Origin: Ascaphus truei
Lineage: Eukaryota > Chordata > Amphibia > Anura > Ascaphidae
Length of the DNA stretch: 64,000 nt
Assembly: GCA_036426205.1 (NCBI GenBank)
Contig: WSYH01000212.1
Span: forward strand, 124,001 to 188,000
Direction of reading: 5' to 3'
Positions 22,121 to 34,329 of this stretch are shown here, piece after piece. A model generated the notes under the pieces. It had not been told where the DNA came from. It ran no database searches and saw only the letters and a program-made list of their open reading frames with translations. Made by a program: the position numbers and the translations under genes. Each line of letters opens with the position of its first letter. Position 1 is the stretch's first letter.

Positions 22121-23671
22121 CCCTCTGGCACCTGAAGCTGTCTTCTGGCATTGCACTGCTTAGTAAATATGGCCCTGTGTGCTAATCTGATCATGTCAAT
22201 AGAATTTATTTTTATAAGATATAAGCAAAATATCCGTCTGTGCCACTCTCCATCATTATTTCCCTTTTCTTAGCATCAAAAAGGCTAAACATGTGCATCA
22301 AATGTAATAAACTTGATTAATAGCTTCTTATCTTTTACCATAGCTGCAAGATGAAAATTAAACAGATCAATAAGCATAAGAAAACTATTCTGAGTGTTGA
22401 TAACTGGACTCCTCTGAGTCTAACATAGGCGCCTAGACAAATTCCAACACATTCTTTATGAGTGGGTTGAATCAAACCTTACAGTATGTTTAGTCCGAGG
22501 AACGCTGTCATTTTTCATTGGTTTAACTTTTATACTGTACAAATAAGTGGAAAAGTAGACTTTGTTCTAGAAAAAGAACGCCCACGGAAAACAGAGGGAT
22601 GCTTTGTTAAATTGGTTAAATTCTGCCTTGTGTCTCAATGCCAGTCCTATGAGCAATTCTAAATCTCTTCCCACTCAAAATATACTGTAGGTCACGTATT
22701 AGACAACTTGTACTGGCATTTAACTCTCTCTCGTATCGACCTTCTCTAACATACAAGAGAAGCAAGGAACAGATACATATAATACATGCTTATGAACCAA
22801 GTACGCTAAGATAACAATTTTACATGTCTCCAAAGACATGCCAAAGAATATGCAGCATAGTTAATGTGAAATTGTAAACTGATGTGGTTCCCACAGGTAG
22901 GTGATAACAAATTCAGCAAAACAATGCCACCTGTCACGACAATCACTTAAAATCTACATTAAAATACATAAAAGCACACTGCGTTTGCCTTTCACACAGC
23001 TAGTAAATGCAGATTCCATCTGCAGGTGCTTTATTCTCATAGAATATGAATTATTGCTAGTTCAGGGCAATACCACTGCCTTGGGAACAATTTGGAGAGT
23101 AGGTGTATTCAAATGGTTATTCTTAGGTTATTAGCACAATGTTCATATGGAAACTTAAGTATCACCCAATAATTTGAATGTCTAAAAGCCAACATAAACA
23201 TAATCTTCTTGAATGCAGTTTGCTTAATAATTCACTATGATTTATTCTATTTGTTATCATCTACTTTAACACAACAACTTGCTCATTATAGATCCAATGC
23301 AAACATAACACATTAAGGGGGTCATTTGAAGATCACAGGGTTGGCAAAGTGCCCTTTGGCATGCCTTGTGCTTTATGGTTGCTTCATGCTCTTAAATTGA
23401 CACAGCCTCCAAAAGTTTATAGAGACCATAACAAAGATTAACCCTGGTGGGGGACATGCAAATTCATTGGGGATGTTACTAGTGACGGAATGACAAAGTA
23501 GAAACGGCTGTAGTAATGGTTTTTATCTATATTTAAGTTTACAGGTATTTAGAACATACTTGCATTGCCCCCACCAACCACTAAATAGAGGGGAAAAGTA
23601 ATAGTCGAAAGCCTTATTTCAGTTTCTGGATGGGAGTAACAGTTGTAGGTATATCTCTCCTCCAAAATCCC
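22121..23671. other. Unique AT-rich DNA, no gene seen
   Basis: No coding evidence. The stretch 23205-23366 is related to 24750-24905 (listed separately). Confidence 0.5.
23205..23366 (+). repeat. Dispersed repeat, copy 1 of 2
   Basis: Shares GCTTAATAATTCACT, CTACTTTAACACAAC and ATCACAGGGTTGGCA-type blocks, in the same order, with 24750-24905. The identity of the repeat family is unknown. Confidence 0.6.
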
Positions 23672-24017
23672 TACAGGCAAACCCCGGTTTAAGGACACCC
23701 ACTTTAAGTACACTCGCGAGTAAGGACATATTTTCAGTAGCACCATACCCCTGTGTCCGTACGCTCGCTTCGCGAGTACGGACACTTATTCTGTCCTACA
23801 GACCGCCGTAGTAGTGACGCGCTGGTTAAACTCGCCCAGTAGGCAAACGGCAGCTCGCGCATGCGCCTGTCAGCATGTCCTGAACAGCGATACCGGCTCC
23901 CTACCTGCACCGAAGCATCGATAAGTGGGAAAAAGGTAGTGCTTCACTTTAAGCACATTTTCGCTTTACATACATGCTCTGGACCCATTGCGTACGTTAA
24001 TGCGGGGTATGCCTGTA
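23672..24017. mobile_element. Tigger/pogo-like miniature transposon
   Basis: Inverted ends CAGGCAAACCCCGG (from 23674) and GCGGGGTATGCCTG (to 24015), flanked by TA on both sides, as expected for Tc1/mariner-pogo insertion. CAGGCATACC is the terminal sequence of the Tigger family. The interior is about 320 bp, non-coding, with a short palindrome TACGCTCGCTTCGCGAGTA. Confidence 0.78.
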
Positions 24018-25259
24018 TTCCAGTGACTGGCTGAAAGTATTGCCAGGACTTAAATGACATCACATTATCTTGAAATAACTTGACATTAACCCTATACTAA
24101 TGAGATGTTTTGGGCATATCATTTGTTTTGCGACTACGCTGTAAAACGCATTGCAAATGTGATTTTAGTAACATCATGCTATTTGCCCTGATTTTACATA
24201 CTTTAATGAGTCTGGTTCAAAGATGAAAAAATACTATGCCCATATAACATAATCTGTAGATCTCTGCTGTTTCACAAACACTGAAAAAAAGTACAAACGT
24301 AATTATCTTCTCCTGGCAGAGAAAAGGAACCCGCTTTCTTAACTTGCCGCATTAGAAAAGCCTCCATTTACTGTATGCAAAATGATATTCATGGTGAAAA
24401 GAATGTAGTTTTTCAAATCTCTTTACCCATGCAATCATGACTTACAATAAAAAAAATAAGTAAAAAAACACCAGTCCTTATGTATTTAATATTCAACCCT
24501 TCAACTTACCAGGGAGCTCACAAAGGGCAACCCAATGATCCACACAAAAGCCACTCAATCCAGGAATTTGTACGGAGCTTTTATAATATGAGCTCAACTA
24601 AAGTGCAATCAAATTCGGATGAAGTATATACAATGCACTGCATATTAACCCTCATTGAACAAGACTTAAGAGGGTTATTCTTAAACTGTGACACTGCCAC
24701 TCGGCACAATCACACAGAAGCTCCCACTGACTAATACATACACTGTAATCTACACTAATGCAGGCTGCTTAATAATTCACTGTGAATGAAACTATTTGGT
24801 ATCCTCTACTTTAACACAACTACTCATTAAAGATTAAATGCAAAACATGAACGTTGGGGGCATTTGAAGACCACAGGGTTGGCACAGTGCCTTTTAGTAC
24901 TCTGCCAATTGGGTCGGCAAATATCTGTGGTTTCTTGTTGCTTAGTGCTCCAGTGTTGCAATATCCTTTAAAACTTCAAGTGATTTCAATGGGATTTTCT
25001 GTGCAATAGTGCCCTGATTAAACACTATTCTAGGTTAATTAACCCTTAGGGGCTTATTCTGTATCTGCCGAAGTGGCCTTCAGTGGGGAATTGTGGCTGG
25101 AAACGTCCGTATCGGCACCTTTTCACAGATTTAATAAACGCCTTCATTTCATACACTGAAAATAACTCCTTGTCTTTCACAGGATCAAGGCCTAATTAAC
25201 CTTCTTTGAAACATCACTAATAATACTCAGAATAAAACCATGGAAAAGTAGCCAAAGCT
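24018..25259. other. Unique AT-rich DNA, no gene seen
   Basis: Contains the second copy of the dispersed repeat (24750-24905) and otherwise nothing recognisable. Confidence 0.5.
24750..24905 (+). repeat. Dispersed repeat, copy 2 of 2
   Basis: Order and content match 23205-23366 by eye, with small gaps. Confidence 0.6.
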
Positions 25260-25390
25260 GTTCCACCGGCACCAAAAAATAGATTGTAAGCTCCACGGGG
25301 CAGGGACCTGTGCCTGCAAAATGCCTCTGTAAAGCGCTATGTAAAACTAGCAGCGCTATACAAGAACATGCTATTATTATTATTATAAAG
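25260..25390 (+). repeat. LINE/SINE 3' tail with ATT microsatellite
   Basis: ATTGTAAGCTCCACGGGGCA, then AAAGCGCTATGTAAA and GCGCTATACAAG, ending in (ATT)n. The same tail, diverged, ends the LINE at 40965-41425, so this is a 5'-truncated LINE or a SINE that borrows its tail. Confidence 0.65.
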
Positions 25391-25527
25391 CCTGTAGGTC
25401 AAAACCGATAAACCCCATCCATTTGAGCTCTTCCATATTGACAGCTAAGGACAGCCTTGATTACATCACATTTATACAATTCTTGCCCAATATAAGTTCT
25501 ATGGGGTCATTGGTGACATATTCGAAC

Positions 25528-25986
25528 TGTGCTGTCCGTCTCAATGGGACGGTTGCAGGGTTCTCTTGATAATGCTTATTTATTGAGCCTTAAAAAATAC
25601 AGCACACAAAAATAAAACGGCTTTTCAGCATACAAAAACAAGACAGCTTCTTTTCAGCATACAAAAACAAAACAGCTTCTTTTCAGCATACAAAAACAAA
25701 ACAGCTTCTTTTCAGCATGCAGGACACAGACAGTTCATCAAACATGTACTTTGAAAACAGACCTTATAGCAGTAATCTTACTTCAGCATTTCAGTTCTAT
25801 CTCTTGACCAGCTAGCCTGCATGTGTGTACAGCCTGGGGGTTTTAGAACACCTTGATTATGCAGCTGGAACCACTCTAATTGTCAGGAGCTTCCCAGCTG
25901 AAAGTTAACCTCGTCACTGCTGCACTGCATACCTACACATACATCTGCCAGGAGTAGAGCTGGTGACGTTCATTCACCCTGTCACA
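25528..25986 (-). mobile_element. ERV-type LTR (3' LTR) of a decayed element
   Basis: On the minus strand it starts TGTGACAGGGTGAATG after a purine tract (plus strand CTTTATTTCTTTTTTC at 25990-26006, read as purines), carries AATAAATAAGC near 25580 and ends GGACAGCACA. The start resembles the solo LTR at 61341. It contains the 29-bp tandem repeat. Internal sequence would lie to the right. No target duplication was identified. Confidence 0.65.
25621..25722. repeat. 29-bp tandem repeat, about 3.5 copies, in the LTR
   Basis: CTTTTCAGCATACAAAAAC begins at 25621, 25650 and 25679, and a fourth diverged start lies at 25708. Units are nearly identical and contiguous, with no spacers. Confidence 0.95.
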
Positions 25987-27021
25987 GGGACTTTATTTCT
26001 TTTTTCTTCTTCTTGGTAATGGTTTGTGACAAGAGACTATAGCCATTCTCAGGTACTGTATATGCTGTGATGGTAAAACATACAGTAGATGATTGAGAAT
26101 TGCTGTGTATTATTACTTCCCTGTTACAGTGGAGGGCAAGACCTGGACAGAATACTCCAAGTTGCAATGAATTACATTTGCTTTTCTTAGTGTGCTCAAT
26201 GTAATTAATTTGTATAGACCCAAATGTTAGTCTGAAATTGCAGCAGCACGTCATAGCCATAGTTCTCGAATGCTGACAAAGCACAAATAGTTTATTAAAC
26301 AGCTTTATACGGTAAATACAGTGCTGTTTTTCCACAATTTTGCTTTTTACTGCAAAGCTTTTCGAACCACTAATAGCAATGTACATCAGATGAATCATAA
26401 CTAGGTACTTGATGATGCTTAATTTATATTTACATGGTGCTCTGACTTGTGTTTCCCAGGTGCAAAACATGTAATACTAATCCAGAATTTCTCAAACTCA
26501 TAACACTTTACAGGCCTAGGGCCTTCTAATTGTCTCTGTTTTTATAATGAATGTATATGTAGATTTAAACGTGGGAAATACAATGTATAATAATTTTTTA
26601 CTTCCTGAAAAAGGTAATATATCATGAAATTGTGCGTCAACCAGGACGTCGGAGCATTCAGTTCTTATGATGTACCTGGCACACCTGGGTCCCTCATGAT
26701 GTATCAGGTCCATCATAGGCAAATACTTGTTTTCTAGGGAGTGATTGGGGTGACCGCTCCAACAGAACTCCCTCCGTTTACTGTATCCGGTCACCTGCCG
26801 CATCATATGATTGCTCCAGGAGTGACCACAACGTGAAAGTGCCAGAGGTCCTGTGGAACTGTGGTGCCAGTAGTCTCCCAGACACTGTAAAATGTTAATC
26901 CTGTATATTATACAGTATATATTTTTGTTTTTACCTGATTTTACCAGAAAACAAACATCATGTTTGGTTTGGGAAGCATGAAGTAAGAAGTAATCTTCAT
27001 AATAATAATAGTTTTTACTTG
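25987..27021 (-). other. Possible internal region of the ERV-like element
   Basis: Two consecutive minus-strand frames (26470-25982, 162 residues; 27121-26516, 201 residues) are open in AT-rich sequence. The first runs into the purine tract and the second begins inside the neighbouring solo LTR, so neither is bounded like a natural gene. I recognise no Env, Pol or Gag motif. Confidence 0.3.
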
Positions 27022-27760
27022 TGTAGTCATGCCTGGTTTTGGCTGTCAGTCTGCCCTCCCTGTCATGCAAGCCCTGGTAACAGTGCAGACAGTGACAGGA
27101 CCAACCATGGGTTTCCCCCACAGAAGCAGCTCCCTTGAGTGACAGAGGAGGAGGTGGGACTTGGCCTGTGTTCTGCCAAATCCTGGGTTCAGACCTGGTA
27201 CCTTCCTCCCTTGTACTTAAGAGGCTGCACTACTAAATGTAATCAGTTGTCTCCATTGAGAGAGACAGGTAATCATACAGAAATGCATATTGTCTTGGCA
27301 CATACTGTCCCCTCCCCTTGGGGAGTGAGGAGTGATGCCATACCCGGGGCGCTATTAGGGAGTCAGGGAAGAGCTAGGACTGCTTCAGGTGCCCTTGGCC
27401 AGGGTGAATGTCCAGGGATCATCCGAAGGCTGGAGGCCTAACGTATTCAGTGTATGCTGTAAGCAACATAAATAATAAAGTGATTCTGTGTTAAATTATA
27501 CACCTGACTCGGTGTGCAATGTATCTGGGGGAGTGGAAGTAAGTTCTCCTGCAGGGATTGTCTCCACATCCCTGGAGACTACAGCAGATGGAGGCGCTGC
27601 ACCAGGAGAGATCAAAAGACCAGTGATGTACCCCAGAAGCCTGTCCTGTTCTCCCCAACAACACAGGCGAAGACTCCGATCTACTGTGACCAGCAGGTAT
27701 GCACCACCATACACCATGTAATGGCAGGATTTTCCAGCGGGTGGGGGAAACACTGTTACA
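27022..27760 (+). mobile_element. Solo LTR, family C, copy 1, with 4-bp target duplication
   Basis: TGTAGTCATGCCTGG to GAAACACTGTTACA, flanked by CTTG on both sides (27018-27021 and 27761-27764). AATAAAG at 27473 suggests plus orientation. The sequence is the reverse counterpart of 33567-34325. Four-base duplications are typical of gammaretrovirus-like and some gypsy elements. Confidence 0.85.
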
Positions 27761-27764
27761 CTTG

Positions 27765-27955
27765 TATAGTGCTGACTTTCTTTGCCCAGATGAGCTTACA
27801 ATCTATGTTTTGGTGCTGTAGGCACAGGGAGATAGAGTGACTTGCCCAAAGTCACAAGGAGATGACACTGGGATTTGAACCCGGCTCCCCTGCTTCTAAC
27901 TCAGTGTCTTTACTCACGGAGATGCTCCTTGATGCCAGAAGCCAGGTTAAAAAGA
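27765..27955 (-). repeat. tRNA-derived SINE with MIR-like core
   Basis: On the minus strand: a possible A box near GAGTTAGAAGCAGGG, the B box GGTTCAAATCC, then GTGACTTTGGGCAAGTCACT, the hallmark of CORE/MIR-type SINEs, and the tail ATTGTAAGCTCATCTGGGC shared with LINE tails in this window. Confidence 0.7.
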
Positions 27956-29112
27956 ACAGCTTCATCCATTTGGGAATTGGTAAGAAGCGGCACTAGTGAT
28001 TATTAGAATTATTTTGATGATCTCAAAGGTTTGGTCATTAAAGCAATGAGGCAGAGTTCCCAAACGAGAGATACAAAGTAGAGCTCTACTCACAAATGTC
28101 TTAATGCAGTGTCTTCCATTTATTAGAAGGGCAGTGGAGAGTGCAACATTTCAGGTCACATACGGACGTTTGATCACCTTCAAAGCTCACTTGGCAGTGT
28201 TAAGGCCTGTCTTCCTGCTAAGAGGGCCTGCCGTTAACTTTAACGGCCGTTAGTGTTAATGATATGCAAATGAGGTGTGTAACTTCTCAACGCATACATT
28301 TCAACTACTTGCTGGTCCAAAAAAAGTTATCATACCACCTACTCCCTCTCGTTACTACATGGAAGAAAGGACGAACACATCTACCTACCCTTCTTTGCCA
28401 CATATCAACAGTAGGCCATTAAAGTTAACGTGGGCCTTGATGCTGGGTTATTTTAGGTCATGGCTATACCTGACGTTTGCTGCTTCCAGTGCCGAACACC
28501 AGGTCATAGACATGTTATTGGTCTTGTCCAGGGTTCAGTGAATACCCTGGGCTAGGTGAATTTTTTTTTTAAGCCAAGACCAATGTATTAACCCCTTTCA
28601 AACCATAGGAGCCCTGAAGGCAGGAATTATGCATACCTTTATGGTCACTAAGATAAGATAACCCTGCCCATCCCAACAAACCAAGCCCCCCACCCTCTAC
28701 TGTATTACTAAATAGGGCTAATGGCCAATTTAAACACAATATACAGTTACACCCAAAGTAATAAAATATACACACACTAAAAAAAAAAAGATGTAAAAAT
28801 AAGCAACTGAGTGTCAGTGGAGCTACTTAGGCCCTCTCAGATTGGGGGATTGGTTGTGGGTATCTCGCTAACCTGTCGATGGTAGCTGTCAACTAGGATG
28901 GGGTAAGTCAAATATTTTTTTCAGATACCCATTGAGTGCAATTGTGGCTACCTAGGCTTTCCTTAAGAAAGCCTACGAAGACCCACTGGGTCTCAATAGG
29001 TTATTCAAAATGTTTGTCATTTGTTTTTATGTATGTTTTTATTATATATAAATATATACAATATATACACATCATATGTGTAATTGTATTATGTTATTGC
29101 TTGAGGTGTAAC
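27956..29112. other. Unique DNA, no gene seen
   Basis: A short inverted motif GTTAACTTTAACGGCCGTTAG occurs near 28230. No supported coding region. Confidence 0.45.
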
Positions 29113-29330
29113 TGTGAAAACAGAAAAATCTTGCGCTCAAATGTGGTCTGTGATAGAAATAGTGACTTAGAAATAAATTATAATACAACCTGATAGGTGG
29201 GGTTTTATGCTGCTGATCAGTGGGAATGGTTCAAACACCAAGCTACATAGAAACAAAAAGAGAACAGCGCAAAAAAACCATTGTGTAGTAATTAAAATAA
29301 TATTTTATATTGTGAAGGTAAGTATTGCAC
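29113..29330 (-). repeat. ~200-bp Penelope-linked untranslated block, copy 2
   Basis: Collinear with 11712-11930 from GTGAAAACAGAAAA through CATTGTGTAGTA. Here it leads straight into terminal-repeat sequence that bears a minus-strand ribozyme core, tying the block to the Penelope-like element. Confidence 0.82.
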
Positions 29331-29768
29331 GTACATCAAAAAAAAGGGTTAATAGCAAGACATGTTAGGGACATGTTACCACTCAGCAGGCACAGCAGGA
29401 TGCAGACACCAAGTATTGTACGACATCCCTCAGGATGCTGGTATCCGGATTCAGAATGTACAGCTTAGCGTTGGCGAACCTTCCCACGCCTTCACGGAGC
29501 TCTCAGCAGTTGTCCTCCGGGGTTGATCGCCGCGTCTCTTCCTGGTTAGTCCACTTTGGCGTGTGACGTCATCCAGCAGCGTCTCTCAGCCGGTCGCGTC
29601 TTTGATGCGTCACTCCTTAGTGATAGGCAATTGAGCGGTATAACGCGTCCCGAACAGGTCCCACAGTGAAACAAATGTTCTAGTTTGCAGCCGCAATGGG
29701 GATAGGAGTAAAAAATGAAGGAACGCGCCCTCTCCTACGCGTTTCGTACTCTCGTACTTCGTCAGGGA
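29331..29768 (-). mobile_element. Penelope-like terminal repeat fragment
   Basis: GC-rich DNA rich in GACGC/CGTC words, ending on the right with a compact hammerhead-like core. The right neighbour is gypsy RNase H, so the fragment inserted into, or recombined with, a gypsy element. Confidence 0.65.
29736..29765 (-). ncRNA. Hammerhead-ribozyme-like core 5 (canonical core)
   Basis: Minus strand: CUGACGA A, stem II GUAC/GUAC closed by a GAGA tetraloop, GAAA, then CGCGUA with a GUA-type cleavage triplet. All invariant core bases of the hammerhead are present. Stem III is the self-complementary CGCG, which in this class may need a second copy to pair. Confidence 0.75.
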
Positions 29769-29779
29769 ATCGTGAGTAC

Positions 29780-30310
29780 TCCTATCTTTACTGCCATTGG
29801 GGTAATCCTGTCACAACACCAAGGAAATCAAATGTTGCTGCATCCTTGTGTCTTTTATTCCTGGAAACTCAGCCCACCTGAAGAGAACTATAGCATCAGA
29901 GACAAGGAGCTGCTAGCTATTAAAGCTGCCTTTGAGGAATGGCAGCATCTGTTAGAAGGAACACTACACCCTGTAATTGTTTTTACAGATCACAACAACT
30001 TGGAATATCTACGAACTGGCCATCGTCTGAACACGAGACAAGCTCAGTGGGCACTATACTTCGCCCGAGTTAACTTTATTATGTCATATCACTCTGGAAC
30101 ACGAAATGGTAAAGCTGAGGCGCTCTCCTGGCAATACGATTGAGAATTATCCATGCCGATCCCTGCCAGCACAGTCCTGCAACAAAAAACTTTCTGGCAG
30201 CTGCTAACCTAAGAAAACACATTCAGCAAGTGACCAGCACAGACTCTTATGTGCAGTCCATTTGTGAGTCACTGTCGTCGCCATTCAGGGAACAACAGGG
30301 TTGTTTCTTA
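29780..30310 (+). pseudogene. Gypsy RNase H fragment
   Basis: Plus strand: VILSQHQGNQMLLHPC, ENYSIRDKELLAIKAAFEEW (RNase H second acidic residue), IVFTDHNNLEYLRTGHRL and YHSGTRNGKAEALS, in the Ty3/gypsy order. It stops at TGA near 30141 (normally ADALSR..) and continues in a weaker shifted frame. The N-terminal acidic residue region is cut off by the Penelope fragment. It is closer to other gypsy elements than to the one at 3719. Confidence 0.85.
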
Positions 30311-33300
30311 AAGGTGTTCTATAACTTTTGCCTGGTATGCCCTGAACCCGGTTTGCCTGATTATACATTCTGCCTGCCATGTGCCCTGACCCCAGCCTGT
30401 TTCACTATGCTTGCTCTCTGCCTGCCCAGACCCCGCCCTGCCTGACAATCCAACTACCTGCCAACAGCAGCCATTAGGATCCTCCATCTGCCTCGAGCCC
30501 ACCAACACTGCGGCCTAACAATTGTTTAGACTACTGTCCAGAGTTTCCATTCACAACTTTGAACCTTTAAACAAAATCCAGATACCGTAAAAATCCAAAT
30601 AGAGGCCTTGTTAATGAGAAGGAAATTCCTTAAATCAATGCACTCCTTTATTTGTATGCGATCCATTATATATTATGCAAATGCATGTTGTTATCTAGCC
30701 CTAGAGGTTCACGTGCCATTAGCATCTGGTTCAGAATACTGCCGTGAGGATTCTTATACTGTATCTAGATTTCTGGATGATACTAAAAAATCAGCAGCTC
30801 GCTCTGAAATGGTAACCAATAAAACAGTGTGTGCATAACTTAAAAGTGCTTTTTTTTAAGTAATGGACTGATTTGTACCTGATGGATCTCTAGAGTCTTT
30901 CTTCTCATTTTTAGCTAATTGAGAGCTTCTGCTAAGTGTTTTTTGAGCACCCACAAGAAAGTTTTGTTTGCTCTACAACTCTCCTTGAATGTGAAGCAAT
31001 GTTCTTGAGAAAGAAAATGTGAATAAGTGTTTGTTGGAGGATTCATCAATATTATTAACTTACAGTTAAAATAAAATCTGCACAACATTTTACATGCATT
31101 AAGAACTAGCAGAGGAATAAAATATTATATGGTATGTTTAGGTCAAATGCAACAGCTGTACAGCTCTGAACTTAGGCTTCCGTTTGAGTCAATAAAAATG
31201 TAGAAATGGTAACAGAGACAAACACTGAACTGCAATGTATTTCCCTGCACGTTGAACCTGCAAGGTCTTTGTTTGCTATGTTGTTGGGTAAGGTCACTCT
31301 CAGTCTCTCCAAACTTCTGTATCTTGACCCACTCTAGTCAGGCTGGATCCAAGATACATTACACATCTACTCAAAACCATAAGATGTGCCTGCAAGATGA
31401 GGTATGTCAGCACTAACACCCTGCAGGTTGCCTTTTCTCTCTTTTCCCTCCACTGGCCAGAGAAATAAATGCCACCTAGGAAAGGAGAGTTGGAAAGTGG
31501 AAAGACAAGGAAGAAATTGGGGGCAAAAATCAGCGAGGCTAGTAAAAAGGAGGTGATACGGCATAGAGAAATGAAACCAGACTGCAAAAGGACACTTGAA
31601 GTGGAATTAATAAAATAACAGAATAAGGGGTAAATTAGACATAAAGAGTGAAAGTGAGTAGGAAGAGAGGTTCAACGTAGGCCTGCAATACTATATAAAA
31701 CAGTAGGACCCATATTTACTAAGTTGTGAATGGGCTGAAAGGTATCTAGAAGTGTGTTACACTTGTAATCTGTGAAGCAGTTCCACTGACAATTTTGCTC
31801 ATTTTAATAGTTCAATCTTAAAATTGTGGCATTTAAAGCCCTAATCTGTGCTGTTTTTCTTTTCTTTTTAGCTGAAGTTCTGTAGGTGAACGGAGAATTG
31901 TATCTCCTTGGTTACTATGTAACATATTAAATAATAGCTCCTATCCCACTTTATTTACGACATCAAATAACAGAACACGTGCGTGAAACATGGGATGAGA
32001 TGGATTTTTGCCATGACTCCTTTCTGGCTGGATAGCTTTGAGCTTATTCATGCAGTGTGTTGTTTATTTTAAAGACCATAAAATGGCATATTTAATAGCA
32101 GTAGAAGTGAGATTAATAGAAAGCGATTTGCAGATTGCAAAGGTAGTGCCACAGATGTACAAGGTCATTCAACAAGCAGCACTCATTATTTTAAATGACT
32201 ACCCTGGAGAAGAAGGCTTGGAATACGCCAGGATGGTACACTCCAATTGACACTTCATCTTCCGGCTCCATCTCAAAGGTCAGTTTTGTCAATTGACTGG
32301 CGGAGCATTCAATTATAGCTACTCACAAAATAAAACTGAGCTCTATTATGGTATTTTTATATTGGCAATAAATAATTTTCTAAGAAATGTAATTGTGAAA
32401 TGTTGATACAGTAGGTAAGAGGAGTAATTAATTGAGATAAACACAGTCCCTTCGAACAATTCACATATTTGACTTCCATGTAACCATTTGTGATCCATTC
32501 AAAATACATATTATGGCGTTAGAAGCACTAACACTGTAACTTGAGTTTTTAACAACTACATTAAAAGTTGTTGTATTTAATAGATCTAACCACAATTACA
32601 AGTGCAAACCTTTTGCTTTGGTGTTGTAGCTACAGCTGTCAGTGCAGTTAAACAGCAAGCAACATTTTCACATTAAGAGAACAACTAAAAATAAGGAATT
32701 TGTTCTTTGGATTGTTTATTTCATGCATTGAGCGTCTAAGTTAACCTGCTGCAGATGTATCCCCAAAGGCATCCAAAACATGCACTTAAAATACTCGGTG
32801 TGAAGAGTTGAAACAAATAAAAAATAATTCCTTAATATATAACCAAAAAAAAAAAAATAGTTTGTAAGATGTAAAAAAAAATAGATACAGGTTGAAAGGT
32901 ACACCAAAACAGTCAACTATTAACCCCTTTAGTGGCAAGGGATTTTACAACTGCCAGGCCAAACATACTCAAGCGTTTGCTATATATTTGTTTAAGAATG
33001 ATTCCTGTGAGCAGATGTATACGGTATATGTACCTATGGAAACTATATACAAGTTGAGCTTTTGGGGTGGATTGCACATCATGTGACCAAGATATGATGT
33101 TATAAATAAACTGTATAAAAAAGATAAACCATCATTCGTTTAATTAAAATCATGACTAAATTGTATTGTCCTGTATTACCTGGCTGCAGCGATATATACA
33201 GGTTTACATACTTTTTTGACCAGTACAGACCCAAAAATGAGCAAAACTGTTCACACCTGATATTACAGTACCAGGACTAAATGTAAAAGCTGGACGCCTA

Positions 33301-33566
33301 ACAGAAAAATACCTCACCAAAAATATATATTTTCTGAAAGTATATGCCTTAAAGAATGGACAGAATGTCTTTCCCCACGAAAAAACTATTTGGCTGGGGA
33401 TCTTAGTTTGAAACAATGGACATTTACAGTATGAGCAACAATATCTTGACCACTAACTTCAAACTTTCTCATACCAACTCTATGTAATCTTGCAAATAAA
33501 TAAACATATTGCCCATGGTCACCCGAGTACATTAATACATAATACTGAACATATACTTTATGATTA
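30311..33566. other. Mostly unique AT-rich DNA, no gene seen
   Basis: 30311-30530 is C-rich and may be leader or LTR-proximal gypsy sequence following the RNase H piece. The rest holds only short frames (up to 95 residues) with no domain, A-runs near 32850-32880 and no strong repeat. Confidence 0.45.
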
Positions 33567-34325
33567 TGTAACAGTGTTTCTCCCACCCTCTGGAAGATCA
33601 CGCTACCAATAGCGGTGTTGTGCTGATTACCTGCTGGTTCACAGGACGCTGAGTTTTCCGCTGTTGTCATTGGGGAAGACAAGACAGGCTTCTGGGGGTA
33701 GATTACTGATCTTTATCTCACATAGTACAGCGCCTCCATCTGCTGCAGGATCCAGGGATGTGGAGACAATCCCTGCAGGAGAAACTTACTTCTACTCCCC
33801 CAGGCAGATTGCACACCATGCAGAAGTATAGTTAACTGGAACACTGTATACCTTTCTGCATACACAGCAACACAACTGGTATCTGCTGCAGCACAGTCAA
33901 ATAGGTATCCAACCTCAGGATGGCCCCTGGACATCCACCCCAGGCCAAGGGCACCTGGGGCAGTCCTTGCTCTTCCCTGGCTCCATAATAGAGTCAGGGG
34001 TAAGGTATCACTCCTCACACCCCCAAGGGGAGGGAACAGCCAGTGCCAATGCTCGGTACACCTGTGTGACTACCTGTCTCTCAGGGGTAGAGACACTGCC
34101 TAAATATAGGTGTGCAGCCCCTTTAAGTACAGAGGGGGAAGGTCCAAGGTCTGAGCCCAGGATTGGGCAGAACAAAGGCCTTAGCCCGCCTCCTCCCCTG
34201 CCACTCAAGGCAGCTGATTACTGTGGGGAAAACCCAAGATTATTGGTTCTGACACTGCCTGCACTCTTACCAGGGCTTACATGTCAGGGAGGAGAGACTG
34301 GTAGCAAAATCCAGACATGGCTACA
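33567..34325 (-). mobile_element. Solo LTR, family C, copy 2, with 4-bp target duplication
   Basis: Plus strand runs TGTAACAGTGTTTCTCC to ATGGCTACA and is flanked by ATTA on both sides (33563-33566 and 34326-34329). It is the reverse-oriented counterpart of 27022-27760, sharing GGCGCTGTACTATG-type and CCCTTGGCC blocks. Its AATAAA is degraded. Confidence 0.88.
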
Positions 34326-34329
34326 ATTA

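Noticed and set aside
25621..25722. Regular 29-bp repeats resembling a CRISPR array
   Set aside because: Units are contiguous with no unique spacers, and the locus is a vertebrate LTR.
25982..27121. 162- and 201-residue minus-strand ORFs as a possible Env or accessory gene pair
   Set aside because: One reads into a purine tract, the other starts inside a solo LTR; no signal peptide, membrane segment or known motif is evident.
32038..32250. 70-residue ORF that reads like a soluble helical protein
   Set aside because: No start context, splice sites or family match; could be chance.
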